Assembly: GCA_017614315.1 (NCBI GenBank)
Contig: JAGACA010000010.1
Span: 1-40,510, forward strand
DNA from: Clostridia bacterium
GTDB taxonomy: Bacteria > Bacillota > Clostridia > Christensenellales > CAG-138
Direction of reading: 5' to 3'
DNA: 40,510 bases
The translations under genes were made by a program, and so were the position numbers. The notes under the pieces are model-generated. The model saw nothing but the letters and a program-made list of their open reading frames with translations. It had not been told where the DNA came from and did not search any database. This document shows, piece by piece, positions 7,210 through 17,103 of the stretch; within the stretch, counting starts at the first letter, position 1; each line of letters starts with the position of its first letter.

Positions 7210-9633
7210 TCACTCTGCGCTGACGATAACATCGTCAAGAAGAGCCATGACGATAAGCTGTCCTTTGCCGTTTCTCGACTCGATCCTTACCTCTTCGGAA
7301 TTGACCGCGGTCTTCGTACCGTGAGCCTGTGTGACTATTATGTCCCTCGGTTCCATTACATGGACGGCGGCGACGAGCTCCGTGCCGTTCGAGCCGTTCT
7401 TCTTGAATCCGAACGAGATCGCTCCTCTGCCGTTCCTGCCCTGGATATCGTGATCGAATACGAAGCTGCGCTTCATATATCCGCGCTCGGATACGGTCAG
7501 TATCTCGCCCTCCTCGGTTACCGCTTCGCCGTAAACAACGCTATCGCCGGCGTCGAGTTTTATGCCGTGTACGCCGGCCGTCTGCCTTCCGGTTACGGGA
7601 ACGGAAGCTATGTCGAACCTGATGCCCATTCCCTTCTTGGTGAGCAGAAGCACGCTGAGATCCGTCTCGTCAAGCACATATTCGAACGAGATGAGTTTGT
7701 CGTCCTTAAGCGTGACGGCAGCGACGCGTTTCATTCGCGTCACGTATTCCGCGGCAGAAGTCGACTTGATCATTCCGCCTGCGGTGTAAAAAACGTATCT
7801 GCCCTCTGTGTGGTCGCCGATGAACGAGCCTATAACGTTTTCATCGTTCTCAATCGAAATCAGCGACGAAATGTTCGTCGGCTTTGCAGCGGGCTTGATC
7901 TCCGGAATGTCCTCTATGAGGAGCGAGAGCATATAACCCTTATCGGTCATGAGCCTCAAAACCTCATCCGTCGCGGTCTTGTAAACAGCTTTGGCGTTGT
8001 CAGCCTCGACGATCTCGTCGTTAAGGAGCCTGAGCGGTATGCGCCTCAGTTTATTATCGGGAAGCACGAGGACGGCTGCGGGTTCCGCATAATCCGTTTC
8101 GACGTCCTCTTCGACCTCTGTTCCGTCGTCGGAGATAAGCGTCGTGCGTCTCGGATCCGCGTATTTGTCCGCTATCTCCGACAGCTCGTCGATTATTATC
8201 TTGTCGAGCTTCTTTTTCGAAGCGAGCAAACCTTTAAGACGCGCGATCTCTTTTATGAGGTCTTCATGTTCCTTTTCAATGGCGATCTGTTCAAGATTGG
8301 TCAGACGCTGGAGCCTTAAATCGAGGATAGCGTCCGCCTGTACGGCAGTCAGCTCGAACCTGTCCATCAAGCCCTGCTTCGCGATCTTCGGGGATTTGGA
8401 AGCGCGGATCAGCGCTATGACCTCATCGATGTTAAGAAGCGCTATAAGAAGACCGTCGAGGATATGAGCCCTGTGCTCGGCGGCGTCGAGCTCGTGCTTC
8501 GTGCGCCTTGTAACGACCTCCTCCTGATACCTGATATAATGATCGATCATCTCGAGAAGAGAAAGCAGCTTTGGCTTGCCCTCCGCGATAGCGACCATTA
8601 TTACGCCGAAGGTCCTTTGGAGATCGGAGTACTTGAAAAGCTGGCGGAGGATCTTGTTCTCGTCCGCGTCCTTTCTAAGCTCTATAACGGCGCGTATGCC
8701 CTGTCTGTCGGATTCGTCCCTTATATCGGTAACGCCTGCGAAAGCGCTCTTCTTGTCCTGTACGAGCTTAAGGATGCCCTCAAGCGCCCTTGCTTTATTG
8801 ACCTGATACGGGAACTCGGTTATGACGATCTGTTTCTTTCCGTTTTTCAGATCCTCGATGTGGGTCTTCGCTCTGTTTATGAGCTTTCCCCTGCCCGTCG
8901 CGTAGGCGTTCCTGATCTCTTCGGATTTGATAATGTACCCGCCGGTCGGGAAGTCCGGGCACGGCATTATCTTCATGATCTCGTCGAGGCTGATCTTCGG
9001 ATCCTTTATCCTCGCTATGACTGCGTCGATGGCTTCCTTCGGATTATGCGTCGGGATGTTCGTCGTGAGTCCGACTGCGATGCCGTTTGCGCCGTTTATC
9101 AGAAGGTTCGGGAACCTTCCGGGAAGCATTTCGGGCTCCTTTAAGGTGTCTGAAAAGTTAAGGCTGAACTTTACCGTGTCCTTTTCTATGTCCCTGACCA
9201 AATCCATGGCGGCGGGAGCCATCCTGACCTCGGTATAACGCATAGCGGCGGCGGAATCGCCGTCGATGCTTCCGAAGTTGCCGTGACCGTCCACGAGCGG
9301 GAGCCTGATATTGAAATCCTGCGCCATCCTGACCATTGCGTCGTAAACGGAGCTGTCGCCGTGAGGATGGAATTTACCCAAACAGTCGCCGACTATACGC
9401 GCGGACTTCCTGTGTGGCTTGTCCGGCGTATTGCCGAGCTCGAGCATGGTATAAAGTATCCTTCGCTGAACGGGCTTCAGACCGTCCTCGACCCTCGGGA
9501 GCGCCCTTTCGAGAATGACGTGTTCGGCATAGGGAAGCATGGAATTATGCATCACATCGTCCATGCTGACGATATTGAAGACCTCTTCCCCGCTTCCGAA
9601 ACTCAACTGGTCTTTGTTGCTTTTCCTTGCCAT
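7210..9633 (-). CDS. parC: type IIA topoisomerase subunit A, ParC-type (807 aa)
   Basis: This is the DNA-cleaving subunit of a type IIA topoisomerase. The 5Y-CAP region has [19 protein letters not shown], the [11 protein letters not shown] loop (quinolone-determining positions Ser94 and Asp98 carry the usual residues) and the active-site Tyr133 in [12 protein letters not shown] coiled-coil arm and a C-terminal beta-pinwheel with repeated blades follow. KPVQRR, rather than the KPVHRR common in GyrA, favours ParC. The C-terminal [10 protein letters not shown] is only a weak match to a GyrA box. No subunit B gene lies beside it. The ATG overlaps the rpe stop by one base (TGATG), so it is the last gene of the def operon. 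In Bacillus the equivalent position holds a thiamine gene. A GyrA paralogue is the alternative. Confidence 0.9.
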   Translation of the reverse strand: MARKSNKDQLSFGSGEEVFNIVSMDDVMHNSMLPYAEHVILERALPRVEDGLKPVQRRILYTMLELGNTPDKPHRKSARIVGDCLGKFHPHGDSSVYDAMVRMAQDFNIRLPLVDGHGNFGSIDGDSAAAMRYTEVRMAPAAMDLVRDIEKDTVKFSLNFSDTLKEPEMLPGRFPNLLINGANGIAVGLTTNIPTHNPKEAIDAVIARIKDPKISLDEIMKIMPCPDFPTGGYIIKSEEIRNAYATGRGKLINRAKTHIEDLKNGKKQIVITEFPYQVNKARALEGILKLVQDKKSAFAGVTDIRDESDRQGIRAVIELRKDADENKILRQLFKYSDLQRTFGVIMVAIAEGKPKLLSLLEMIDHYIRYQEEVVTRRTKHELDAAEHRAHILDGLLIALLNIDEVIALIRASKSPKIAKQGLMDRFELTAVQADAILDLRLQRLTNLEQIAIEKEHEDLIKEIARLKGLLASKKKLDKIIIDELSEIADKYADPRRTTLISDDGTEVEEDVETDYAEPAAVLVLPDNKLRRIPLRLLNDEIVEADNAKAVYKTATDEVLRLMTDKGYMLSLLIEDIPEIKPAAKPTNISSLISIENDENVIGSFIGDHTEGRYVFYTAGGMIKSTSAAEYVTRMKRVAAVTLKDDKLISFEYVLDETDLSVLLLTKKGMGIRFDIASVPVTGRQTAGVHGIKLDAGDSVVYGEAVTEEGEILTVSERGYMKRSFVFDHDIQGRNGRGAISFGFKKNGSNGTELVAAVHVMEPRDIIVTQAHGTKTAVNSEEVRIESRNGKGQLIVMALLDDVIVSAE

Positions 9634-10289
9634 CAGTTACCCCTGAGTTTTTCAATAATGAGTTTTTTGCTGCGCGCTTTATAGATCGAATTGCCCGCGA
9701 CAAGAACATTGGCGCCCGCGCTGACCGCAAGCTTTGCCGTCGTTTCGTTTATTCCGCCGTCGACCTCGATATCGATATCGAGACCGCGTTTTTCGATCAT
9801 TTCGCGGATCGCTTCGATTTTTCTTAAAGAGGATTCGATGAACTTCTGTCCGCCAAAACCCGGATTGACGCTCATTACGAGGACCATATCTACGTCGTCA
9901 AGAAGATACTCGATCGCGTTGTGGCTCGTCGCGGGATTGAGAGCAATGCCCGCCTTTTTGCCAAACGAACGGATGAGCTGCAAAGTCCTGTGAGAATGCA
10001 CATCGGCTTCACGGTGGATCGTGATGATGTCCGCGCCGGCCTTCGCAAAGCTTTCGATCCATTTGGACGGCTCGGTTACCATCAGATGCGCGTCGAAGAC
10101 GAGTTCGGAACAAGGTCTCAGAGCCTTGCACATCGGTGCTCCGAAGGTGATGTTCGGAACGAAATTGCCGTCCATCACGTCAAGATGGACGTAGTCCGCG
10201 CCGTATTCCTTAAGACGCCTGACTTCATGTCCGAGTTCCGTAAAATCCGCCGAAAGGATTGACGGAGCGATGAGTACCTTGTCAGTCAT
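9633..10289 (-). CDS. rpe: ribulose-phosphate 3-epimerase (218 aa)
   Basis: This cytoplasmic enzyme interconverts ribulose 5-phosphate and xylulose 5-phosphate in the pentose phosphate pathway. The TIM-barrel landmarks are all present: [25 protein letters not shown] (metal-binding His and Asp), [19 protein letters not shown] and EVDGGI followed by the phosphate-binding AGNSIY. I chose the ATG at 10289, which has AAGGAGG 8 bases upstream and gives the normal length. A longer reading to 10355 would run deeper into rsgA. It overlaps the end of rsgA by 8 bases and the start of parC by 1, and follows rsgA as in many Firmicutes. Confidence 0.97.
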   Translation of the reverse strand: MTDKVLIAPSILSADFTELGHEVRRLKEYGADYVHLDVMDGNFVPNITFGAPMCKALRPCSELVFDAHLMVTEPSKWIESFAKAGADIITIHREADVHSHRTLQLIRSFGKKAGIALNPATSHNAIEYLLDDVDMVLVMSVNPGFGGQKFIESSLRKIEAIREMIEKRGLDIDIEVDGGINETTAKLAVSAGANVLVAGNSIYKARSKKLIIEKLRGN

Positions 10290-11172
10290 ACTTATGCCTC
10301 CTTGTTTCAATTGCTTCATTGACTGTTTTAACGTACCTTGAGTATCTTTTTTCATTGATCAGGCCGTTTTTCAGCCCGTTCTTGACGGCACAGCCGGGCT
10401 CGGAAACATGCAAGCACCCCGGGAATCTGCATTCGGAGGAAAGCTCTGCGAATTCCGGATACAAAAGAGGTATCTCCTCGGGCTCGATGCCGATCGGATC
10501 GAGCATGCTGAACCCGGGCGTATCAGCTATCATACCGCCTTCCGGGGCGAGTATGAATTCCGCATGCCTCGTTGTATGTCGTCCGCGCTCGGTCTTTGCC
10601 GAGAGCTCGCCGGTTTTCAGATCGAGCCCCAATAGAGCGTTTATCAGCGAAGACTTCCCGACAGCGGACTGACCCGCAAGACAGACCGCCTTATCGGCAA
10701 TCAAAGCTTTGAGCCGATCGAGGCCGAAGCCGGTGACCGCCGAGACCGAAACGATGTAGCCGACGGCGGGGGCGTACTGCGATACGATCTCCCGACAGTC
10801 GTCGTCATCCCCGCCGTCGCATTTATTTATCACGAGAACGGGTTCGATACCCTGCTTGAAGCAGAATAGGATGAGTTTATCGACAAGCTCGAGGTCGGGA
10901 GCCGGTTCGCGAAACGAGATAACGATGAGCAGCGCGTCGACGTTAGCTACCGAAGGACGTATGAGTTCGTTCTTTCGCGGCTTAACAGACGATATTACCG
11001 CGGAGTTCTTCTGATCGATCGAGACCGAAACGAGGTCGCCGGGAAGCGGAGTTATACCTTCCTTCCTGAATATGCCCCTCGCCTTGCAGACGATCCTCCG
11101 GCCGTCTTCGGACAAAACGGTGTAAAAGCCCCCGACGCCCTTTATTATTCTGCCTTCCGTGCTTCTGACCAA
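10282..11172 (-). CDS. rsgA: ribosome small-subunit GTPase RsgA (296 aa)
   Basis: This circularly permuted GTPase acts late in 30S subunit assembly. An N-terminal OB fold (about 1-70) precedes the permuted G domain, where G4 (INKCD) comes before G1 (AGQSAVGKSSLIN) and G3 (DTPG). The C-terminal zinc motif is present as CRFPGCLH and a later Cys (EPGCAV). The start is a TTG at 11172 with GAGG 6 bases upstream. It lies 12 bases after the kinase stop, the usual prkC-rsgA (cpgA) neighbourhood. In Bacillus this GTPase is a substrate of PrkC, so co-regulation is plausible. Confidence 0.96.
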   Translation of the reverse strand: MVRSTEGRIIKGVGGFYTVLSEDGRRIVCKARGIFRKEGITPLPGDLVSVSIDQKNSAVISSVKPRKNELIRPSVANVDALLIVISFREPAPDLELVDKLILFCFKQGIEPVLVINKCDGGDDDDCREIVSQYAPAVGYIVSVSAVTGFGLDRLKALIADKAVCLAGQSAVGKSSLINALLGLDLKTGELSAKTERGRHTTRHAEFILAPEGGMIADTPGFSMLDPIGIEPEEIPLLYPEFAELSSECRFPGCLHVSEPGCAVKNGLKNGLINEKRYSRYVKTVNEAIETRRHKYD

Positions 11173-11184
11173 ATCAAGCCTCGC

Positions 11185-13071
11185 TTATTCGAATATCCTG
11201 TTAAAGCTCGTATAGACCTCGCCGTTTACGTAGATCACGCAGGTGAAGCTCCCGGATTCCCAGAACCTCGCCGTGAACGGGATCGAATACGTCCCGCTCT
11301 CGTATTCCTCTCTGTATATAACGATCTCGCCGATATCGGTTTCTATCGTAATGACTACCTCATTCGTTCCCGCGGTCAACGTCACGTTCTCGGAAAACTC
11401 CGCCTTGTAATCGCCCTCGCTTTCCATGAACATCGTAAGCTCTACGGTAATCGTGTTGAAAACGAAGTCCATGCCCGACGCGGGATTCTGCTCGATGATA
11501 GTGTAGCTTTGATACGTGTGATCGGGATCTTGCGTCGTCTTTAAGGTGATCCTGTACCTTTCGATACCGGCGTCGGCAAGCAGAGCCATGGCTTCCGAGA
11601 TGCTCTTCCCGACAAGATCGGGCATAATCGTCGTCACGGATATGGGTTCCTTGCTTACGGTGATCCTAACGGAGTCGCCTGTCATGACGGTTTCGTCGGG
11701 ATTGATCGACTGACCTATGACGGTCCCGACGGGTTCCATGCTCGTCTGATACTCGATATTGTCGTCAAGCACAAGCCCGACGGCCTCAAGCGCGCGTTTT
11801 GCCTCGTCGACGGTCTTTCCGAGAAGATCCGGGACGCGGACAGTCTCCATGCCAGTGCTGATGATGACCGAAATGACCGTGCCCTCCCTTGCCTTTGTCT
11901 GGGAAGCAGGATCCTGCGCGCAGACCTCGCCGGCGGAATACTCATCAGAAGCCTCATATCCCGTCACGAGTATCGAAAAGCCTCTGTTTTCGGCATATAT
12001 GCGAGCGTCGTTCTCCGAATAGCCCAAAAGCCCGGGCACCTTCAGATAACCGTTATCGGAGCGTGAATTGTTGTTGATTATACCGACCGATATAAGGAAC
12101 AGGATCAGGAACAGCGCAACAACGAGCACGACAGCTCCGATTATTGCGATAAGAGGAAGATGCTCTCTCAAAACGCCTGCGGTAGGCTTTATGACGTCGG
12201 CGACGTCTTCGGCGACGTTTTTCTTGCGAATCCTCGCGAATCTCGAATACGGGCTCCTGAGCGCATGCTTAAGATCCTTTATCATTTCAGTCGCGTCGGA
12301 GTATCTGATCGATTTATCCTTTGCCGTTGCTCTCGCTACGACGTCGCTCAGAGCAATTGACAGATGACTGTCGGCTTCGTGAAGCGGCTTGATCTCGCCG
12401 TTAACATGTTTGAGCGCGATCTGTACGGCGTTGTCTCCGGTAAAAGGCGGATCGCCTGTAAGCATTTCGTAAAGAAGGATCCCGGCTGAATAGATGTCCG
12501 TTCCCGCATCGACTTCTTCGCCCTTGGCCTGTTCGGGAGAGATGTAATAGACGGAGCCAACGGCTTCCTTGCCGTCGAAAGTCTTGGTGGAATTGCCGGC
12601 GAATTTGGCTATGCCGAAATCGGTGAGCTTTACGACACCGTCGTCGGTTATCATTATGTTCTGCGGCTTTACATCCCTGTGGACGAGTCCCTTTTGATGG
12701 GCGTGCGCGAGACCGTCGAGAACGTCGCACATCATGCCTACGGCGACATGCGGCTTTATCGGCCCGTTCTGATCCATGTACTCGCGAAGGGTCTTTCCCT
12801 TAACGTATTCGAGAACAAGATAATGCACGTCGTCTTCGGTGCCGATGTCAATGAGCGAAACAACATGTTCGTTCTTAAGAGAGACCATGGCGTTGGCTTC
12901 ACGGGAAAGCCTTCTTAAATACTGCGGATCCGAGCTGTATTCCTTCTTGAGCGCCTTTATGGCGACGTCTTCGCCGCTTTCGAGATCGACGCCCTTATAG
13001 ACGTCGGCCATTCCGCCGCTGCCTATCATCTCGACTATTTTGTATCTTTCATTCAGTATCTTGTCAATCAT
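11185..13071 (-). CDS. prkC: PASTA-domain serine/threonine protein kinase (628 aa)
   Basis: This transmembrane kinase senses muropeptides or lipid II through its outer PASTA repeats and phosphorylates cytoplasmic proteins. The kinase domain (about 10-270) has GSGGMADVY, the Lys in VAIKAL, HRDVKPQN and DFG. A single membrane helix follows at about 308-334. Three PASTA repeats follow (starting near LKVPGLLGYS, VRVPDLLGKT and TIMPDLVGKS). A beta-rich tail of about 75 residues ends the protein and may be an Ig-like cap. The start overlaps the phosphatase stop by 8 bases, the classical prpC-prkC pair. In spore formers this kinase takes part in germination signalling, which fits the SipL-like gene elsewhere in the window. 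Confidence 0.97.
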   Translation of the reverse strand: MIDKILNERYKIVEMIGSGGMADVYKGVDLESGEDVAIKALKKEYSSDPQYLRRLSREANAMVSLKNEHVVSLIDIGTEDDVHYLVLEYVKGKTLREYMDQNGPIKPHVAVGMMCDVLDGLAHAHQKGLVHRDVKPQNIMITDDGVVKLTDFGIAKFAGNSTKTFDGKEAVGSVYYISPEQAKGEEVDAGTDIYSAGILLYEMLTGDPPFTGDNAVQIALKHVNGEIKPLHEADSHLSIALSDVVARATAKDKSIRYSDATEMIKDLKHALRSPYSRFARIRKKNVAEDVADVIKPTAGVLREHLPLIAIIGAVVLVVALFLILFLISVGIINNNSRSDNGYLKVPGLLGYSENDARIYAENRGFSILVTGYEASDEYSAGEVCAQDPASQTKAREGTVISVIISTGMETVRVPDLLGKTVDEAKRALEAVGLVLDDNIEYQTSMEPVGTVIGQSINPDETVMTGDSVRITVSKEPISVTTIMPDLVGKSISEAMALLADAGIERYRITLKTTQDPDHTYQSYTIIEQNPASGMDFVFNTITVELTMFMESEGDYKAEFSENVTLTAGTNEVVITIETDIGEIVIYREEYESGTYSIPFTARFWESGSFTCVIYVNGEVYTSFNRIFE

Positions 13072-13798
13072 TGGCTCCCGCCTCCGAATTCCGAACCATA
13101 ATTACCGTGATATTATCGGAAGAACCGCGGTCGAGAGCAAGCTCTGTAAGCCTGTTGCAGCATTCGAGAAGGTTCTTGGTGGTTCTGAGTATCTTTTCCA
13201 TTTCGTTATCGTCGATCGATCCGCATAAGCCGTCCGAGCAGAGAAGAAGAATGTCTCCCCTTTTCCAGCTCTTAACGCCAACGTCGGCTTTTTCATATCT
13301 TGCGGTACCCACCGAGCGGGTCACGAGGTTTCGCTGAGGGTGATTCTTTGCCTGTTCTTCGGTTATCGCGCCGGAAGAAACGAGTTCCTGAACGTAGGAA
13401 TGATCCCTTGTTACCCTGCGGAGCCTCGATCCGTCGAAGTAATAAAGCCTGCTGTCGCCAATATTCGCGACGACGTATTTGTCAGGCTCGAGGAGCGCCA
13501 TGACGACGGTCGTTCCCATGCCGGTATAGCTGTCGTCGGACATTGCCATATCGAACACGGCGCGGTTTGCGGAGTTGACAGCCTGTCTGAGCAGCGCGAT
13601 CATGTTCTGCCCCTTCGGCGCCCTTTCGATATGATCGACGATCTTCTTTACGGCGGTATTCGACGCGACCTCTCCGGCGATGTGACCTCCCATGCCGTCA
13701 GCGACGATCACGAGCGGGATGTTCCCTTCTGCCGGGATATAAAGCGAATCCTCATTCTTTTTTCTCATGCCCCTGTCGGAACGAAAGGCATAGATCAT
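13064..13798 (-). CDS. prpC: PP2C-family serine/threonine phosphatase (244 aa)
   Basis: This metal-dependent phosphatase reverses the action of the neighbouring PASTA kinase. The PP2C motifs are visible: SDRGMRKKNEDS at the N-terminus, VIVADGMGGHIAGE with metal-binding Asp and Gly, LCSDGLCG, and GSSDNITVIMV near the C-terminus. The start chosen (13798) has GGAGGG upstream and overlaps the rlmN stop in an ATGA. A longer reading adds 17 residues that are not part of the domain. Length is normal for PrpC/Stp. Confidence 0.96.
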   Translation of the reverse strand: MIYAFRSDRGMRKKNEDSLYIPAEGNIPLVIVADGMGGHIAGEVASNTAVKKIVDHIERAPKGQNMIALLRQAVNSANRAVFDMAMSDDSYTGMGTTVVMALLEPDKYVVANIGDSRLYYFDGSRLRRVTRDHSYVQELVSSGAITEEQAKNHPQRNLVTRSVGTARYEKADVGVKSWKRGDILLLCSDGLCGSIDDNEMEKILRTTKNLLECCNRLTELALDRGSSDNITVIMVRNSEAGAND

Positions 13799-14853
13799 TC
13801 TTCTCCCTCCCCTTGGGAATCGATATGTTTGTTTCTGAGCTGTCCGCACGCACCGTCGATATCAGTGCCAAGCTCGCGCCTTACTGTCGCGGAAATGCGA
13901 AGCTTCTGCAAAAGCAAAGCAAATTCCTGCGCGCGTTTTCTTGAAACGCCGTTGAGCTTTCTTTCCTTGACGCTGTTGAGCGGGATGAGGTTGACATGGC
14001 AGTTGACACCCTTCAAAAGCCTCGAAAGCTCTTTGGCGTCCGCGTCCGACGAATTGACCCCTTCGATGAGCGCATACTCGAATATCACGCGTCTCCCGGT
14101 CTTTTCTGAATAGAAAACGGCGGCGGGTATGAGTTCGTTTAGGGAATACGAGTTCGCAACGGGCATGGTCTTCCTCCTCAGCTCATCGTTTGGCGCGTGC
14201 AGAGAGATGCAGAGCGTCACATGAGGAGCGTCATCCGGAAGCGTATAGATCCTCGGAACAATACCGCATGTCGAGAGCGATATGTTCCTTGGGCTGATGC
14301 CGAGACCGTCCGCAGCGGCCGCGCGCTTCAAAAACCTGACGGTGTTTTCGTAATTGTCGAGCGGCTCGCCGCATCCCATCATGACTATGTTGGTGACAGT
14401 GCGTTTCTTATCATCGCCCGATGGGATCAGCCTTTCAACCGCCGTGACCTCCGAAAGCATCTCGCCCGCTGTCAGATCCCTGACTTTGCCGTTTAAGGTC
14501 GAGGCGCAGAACCTGCAGCCCATACGGCATCCGACCTGGCAGGAAATGCAAAGCGTATTGCCGTAGGAATACCTCATGAGTACGCCCTCGACGATGTTGC
14601 CGTCGTCGAGCTTGTAGAGGAATTTCATCGTATCGTCCTTTTTTGAATGACGAACGTCGATTATTTCCGCTCCTCCGAAGGGTATCTCCGCGAGCTTATC
14701 GCGAAGAGGCTTCGGGATATTGCCCATGTTTTCGGGACGCACGCCCTTATTGATCCATTCAACGACCTGCTTCGCTCTGTATTTCGGCTCGTTGAGATCG
14801 GTCATGAGAGCGAGAACGTCGTCATGATCCATCGACGTCAATTCCGGGATCAT
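13795..14853 (-). CDS. rlmN: dual-specificity rRNA/tRNA adenine-C2 methyltransferase RlmN (352 aa)
   Basis: This radical-SAM enzyme methylates A2503 of 23S rRNA and A37 of some tRNAs. It has the CxxxCxxC cluster in GCRMGCRFC, the GEPLDNY SAM-binding motif, and the C-terminal catalytic cysteine region (DIDGACGQLR). The start at 14853 (MIPELTSMD) has GGAGGAAGG upstream, one base from the rsmB stop. The open frame extends about 74 codons further, but those codons are antisense-like residues lying within rsmB and are not part of the protein. It lies fourth in the operon, as in other Firmicutes. Confidence 0.97.
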   Translation of the reverse strand: MIPELTSMDHDDVLALMTDLNEPKYRAKQVVEWINKGVRPENMGNIPKPLRDKLAEIPFGGAEIIDVRHSKKDDTMKFLYKLDDGNIVEGVLMRYSYGNTLCISCQVGCRMGCRFCASTLNGKVRDLTAGEMLSEVTAVERLIPSGDDKKRTVTNIVMMGCGEPLDNYENTVRFLKRAAAADGLGISPRNISLSTCGIVPRIYTLPDDAPHVTLCISLHAPNDELRRKTMPVANSYSLNELIPAAVFYSEKTGRRVIFEYALIEGVNSSDADAKELSRLLKGVNCHVNLIPLNSVKERKLNGVSRKRAQEFALLLQKLRISATVRRELGTDIDGACGQLRNKHIDSQGEGEE

Positions 14854-14854
14854 A

Positions 14855-16165
14855 TCAAGCCTTCCTCCTGAGCTTAGCAATAAAGAATCCGTCTGTTCCG
14901 TCAATATTCGGGAAAAGCTGGAGCATACCGTCTTTCCCGCGATCGAGGACGTTTTCGGAACACGAGCCAGTGACCGGTACGAGCTCAAAGCCTTTGTTTC
15001 GGGCGATGAAATCGTTGACGACATCCTCGTTTTCGGTCCTTGAAATCGTACAGGTCGAATATACGAGGATCCCACCTGTCTTAAGATATCTCGAGCAGGT
15101 ATCGAGTATCGCTCTCTGAACGACAGCGAGCCTTTCGATATCGTCCGCGGTTCGTCTTATCCTCGCATCGGGCTTGGCGCCGATTCCGAGGCCTGAACAG
15201 GGAACGTCGAGAAGGATCCTGTCGAAAGAATCCGCAAACGAACCGTCGTAAACGGTCGCATCTTTTACGGCGCATTTCAAGTCTTTTCCGAGCCTTAAAA
15301 GAGTCTTATCGGTGAGCTCCGCCCTGTGAGGATGCAGCTCCCATGCCGAAACCCCGTCCGATGAGCCCAGAATGTCGAGTATATACGCCGTTTTCCCGCC
15401 CGGAGCGGCGCACGCGTCGAGCGTCTTCATCCCCGGCTCAAGATCAAGACACCTGACGGCAAGCATAGCGCCCTCGGATTGAACGGCAAAGCGCCCGTCA
15501 ATAAAATAGGGATCTTCGCCGAGATCGCCGCCCAGGGAATCGAGGATCAGAGCTCCGTCCAAAATGCCGCTTCTTTTTGAAGAAAGCCCGCGCGAAGCAA
15601 ACAGCTCTTCAAGTTCGGAAAGAGTAAACGGCGGAACAGGACGAACCGTGACGCCTTTCACGGACGCGTTGAGCATTTCTTCAGTAAAAGCCTCACCGAA
15701 ACGCTCTGCATACTCCTCTACGAGGAATTCGGGGCAGGATGAAAGGATACTCATCCTTTTTATGAGATCATCGGGTAGTTCGGGGAGAGAATCGCTTTCC
15801 TTATCCCTCAAAACGGCTCTCAGAACGCCGTTTACGTATCCCTTAAGCTGAACCTTGCCTATCTCGGCAGTGAGCTTGACCGCTTTCGAGCATACGGCAT
15901 AGTCGGGAGTATCCATAAAGAACATTTCCGCTATCGCCATGCGAAGTATGCATCGGATGCTTGAATGGAGCCTGCCCTTGGCATATCTTCCGATCAGAAA
16001 GTCGCAATAGCTCATATGCTCGACTGAAGCGAGTATGAGCGCCGTGAGCCTGTGCCTGTCCTTTTTGTCGACGGCCTTAAGCCCATCCTTGAGGGCAAGA
16101 TTAAGATATGCTTCCTCCTGCGTGACCTTGAGGAGTATGTTGAGCGCAACTCTTTCTCCGGTCAT
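14855..16165 (-). CDS. rsmB: 16S rRNA m5C967 methyltransferase (436 aa)
   Basis: An N-terminal NusB-like RNA-binding domain (about 1-135) is followed by a Rossmann SAM methyltransferase domain. Visible motifs are LDACAAPGGKTAYILD (SAM binding), DVPCSGLG (motif IV, with one catalytic Cys) and VYSTCTI (motif VI, with the nucleophilic Cys). A PUA-like end is not obvious. Length matches RsmB/Sun. It overlaps the fmt stop by 4 bases (ATGA), so translation is coupled. Confidence 0.96.
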   Translation of the reverse strand: MTGERVALNILLKVTQEEAYLNLALKDGLKAVDKKDRHRLTALILASVEHMSYCDFLIGRYAKGRLHSSIRCILRMAIAEMFFMDTPDYAVCSKAVKLTAEIGKVQLKGYVNGVLRAVLRDKESDSLPELPDDLIKRMSILSSCPEFLVEEYAERFGEAFTEEMLNASVKGVTVRPVPPFTLSELEELFASRGLSSKRSGILDGALILDSLGGDLGEDPYFIDGRFAVQSEGAMLAVRCLDLEPGMKTLDACAAPGGKTAYILDILGSSDGVSAWELHPHRAELTDKTLLRLGKDLKCAVKDATVYDGSFADSFDRILLDVPCSGLGIGAKPDARIRRTADDIERLAVVQRAILDTCSRYLKTGGILVYSTCTISRTENEDVVNDFIARNKGFELVPVTGSCSENVLDRGKDGMLQLFPNIDGTDGFFIAKLRRKA

Positions 16166-17103
16166 ATCCCAAGCGTTTTCCCAAGCATCTTTTTAGAATT
16201 CAGAGCGCTCTTCGCATCCATGCGGCGGGATCCCGAAAACTGCAGTTCGCAGATTTCCAGTATGCCGTCGCGGCATTTTACGAAAAGCCCTTTCCTGCTG
16301 TCCGCGATAACACACTCTCCCGGGAGCGCATGATCGTACCCCTCCGGCTGAACGGCGGGGATCAGGCTTCTGAACACCTTAAGCGGTTGGCCGTCGAACA
16401 GGCAGAAAGCTGCCGGCGATGGATTCATCCCGCGAATATGATCGTGCACCTCTTTGACGGTTCGGTCGAAGTCGATCGCAGCCATGTGCTTTTTGATCAT
16501 TCCGCATCTTGTCGCATCATCCTCGTTTTGCTTTGTACGGACGAGGCTCCCGTCGATGAGCGCGTCGATAGTTTCGATCAGAAGCTCGGCGCCCATTACA
16601 GCAAGGCGGTCGTACAGCTCCCCCGACGTTTCGTTCTCGCCGATATATGTTCTTGATTGAAGGAGGATATCGCCTGTGTCGAGTCCTATATCGGTCATCA
16701 TAGTCGTAACGCCAGTCTCGCTTTCGCCGTTTATGACTGACCACTGGATCGGCGCGGCTCCCCTGTATTTTGGAAGCAGACTCCCGTGCACGTTGATGCA
16801 CCCGAACGCGGGGATCTCGAGATCCTCAGCTGAAAGGATCTGACCGAAAGCGGCAGTTACCATAAGATCCGGCGCAAAGGCCTTCAGCGCGGCGACACCG
16901 TCTTCATTGCGGATCTTTTCGAATTGGAACACCGGGACACCGAGTTTGAGCGCCAGCTCCTTCACAGGGGGCATTTTGATCCCGTGTCCCCTGTCCTTCG
17001 GACGGTCGGGCTGCGTAAAAACCGCAAGCTCATGTCCCGCGTCGAAAAGCGCTTTCAAAGAAGGAAGCGCGAATTCCGGTGTTCCGAGAAAGGCGATCCT
17101 CAT
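16162..17103 (-). CDS. fmt: methionyl-tRNA formyltransferase (313 aa)
   Basis: This enzyme transfers a formyl group from 10-formyl-tetrahydrofolate to initiator Met-tRNA. The N-terminal Rossmann domain starts MRIAFLGTPEFA. The folate-binding and catalytic signature appears as NVHGSLLPKYRGAAPIQW with the later TGVTTM and GLDTGDIL. The C-terminal domain begins around residue 205. It overlaps both neighbours by 4 bases (def upstream, rsmB downstream), the standard def-fmt-rsmB order. Confidence 0.98.
   Translation of the reverse strand: MRIAFLGTPEFALPSLKALFDAGHELAVFTQPDRPKDRGHGIKMPPVKELALKLGVPVFQFEKIRNEDGVAALKAFAPDLMVTAAFGQILSAEDLEIPAFGCINVHGSLLPKYRGAAPIQWSVINGESETGVTTMMTDIGLDTGDILLQSRTYIGENETSGELYDRLAVMGAELLIETIDALIDGSLVRTKQNEDDATRCGMIKKHMAAIDFDRTVKEVHDHIRGMNPSPAAFCLFDGQPLKVFRSLIPAVQPEGYDHALPGECVIADSRKGLFVKCRDGILEICELQFSGSRRMDAKSALNSKKMLGKTLGI

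Noticed and set aside
7195-9144. Plus-strand ORFs of 374 and 226 codons opposite parC
   Set aside because: Shadows of the topoisomerase gene, whose motifs are complete on the minus strand.
13849-15075. Longer N-terminal readings of prpC and rlmN
   Set aside because: The added residues are not part of the families, and the downstream starts have clear ribosome-binding sites at operon junctions.
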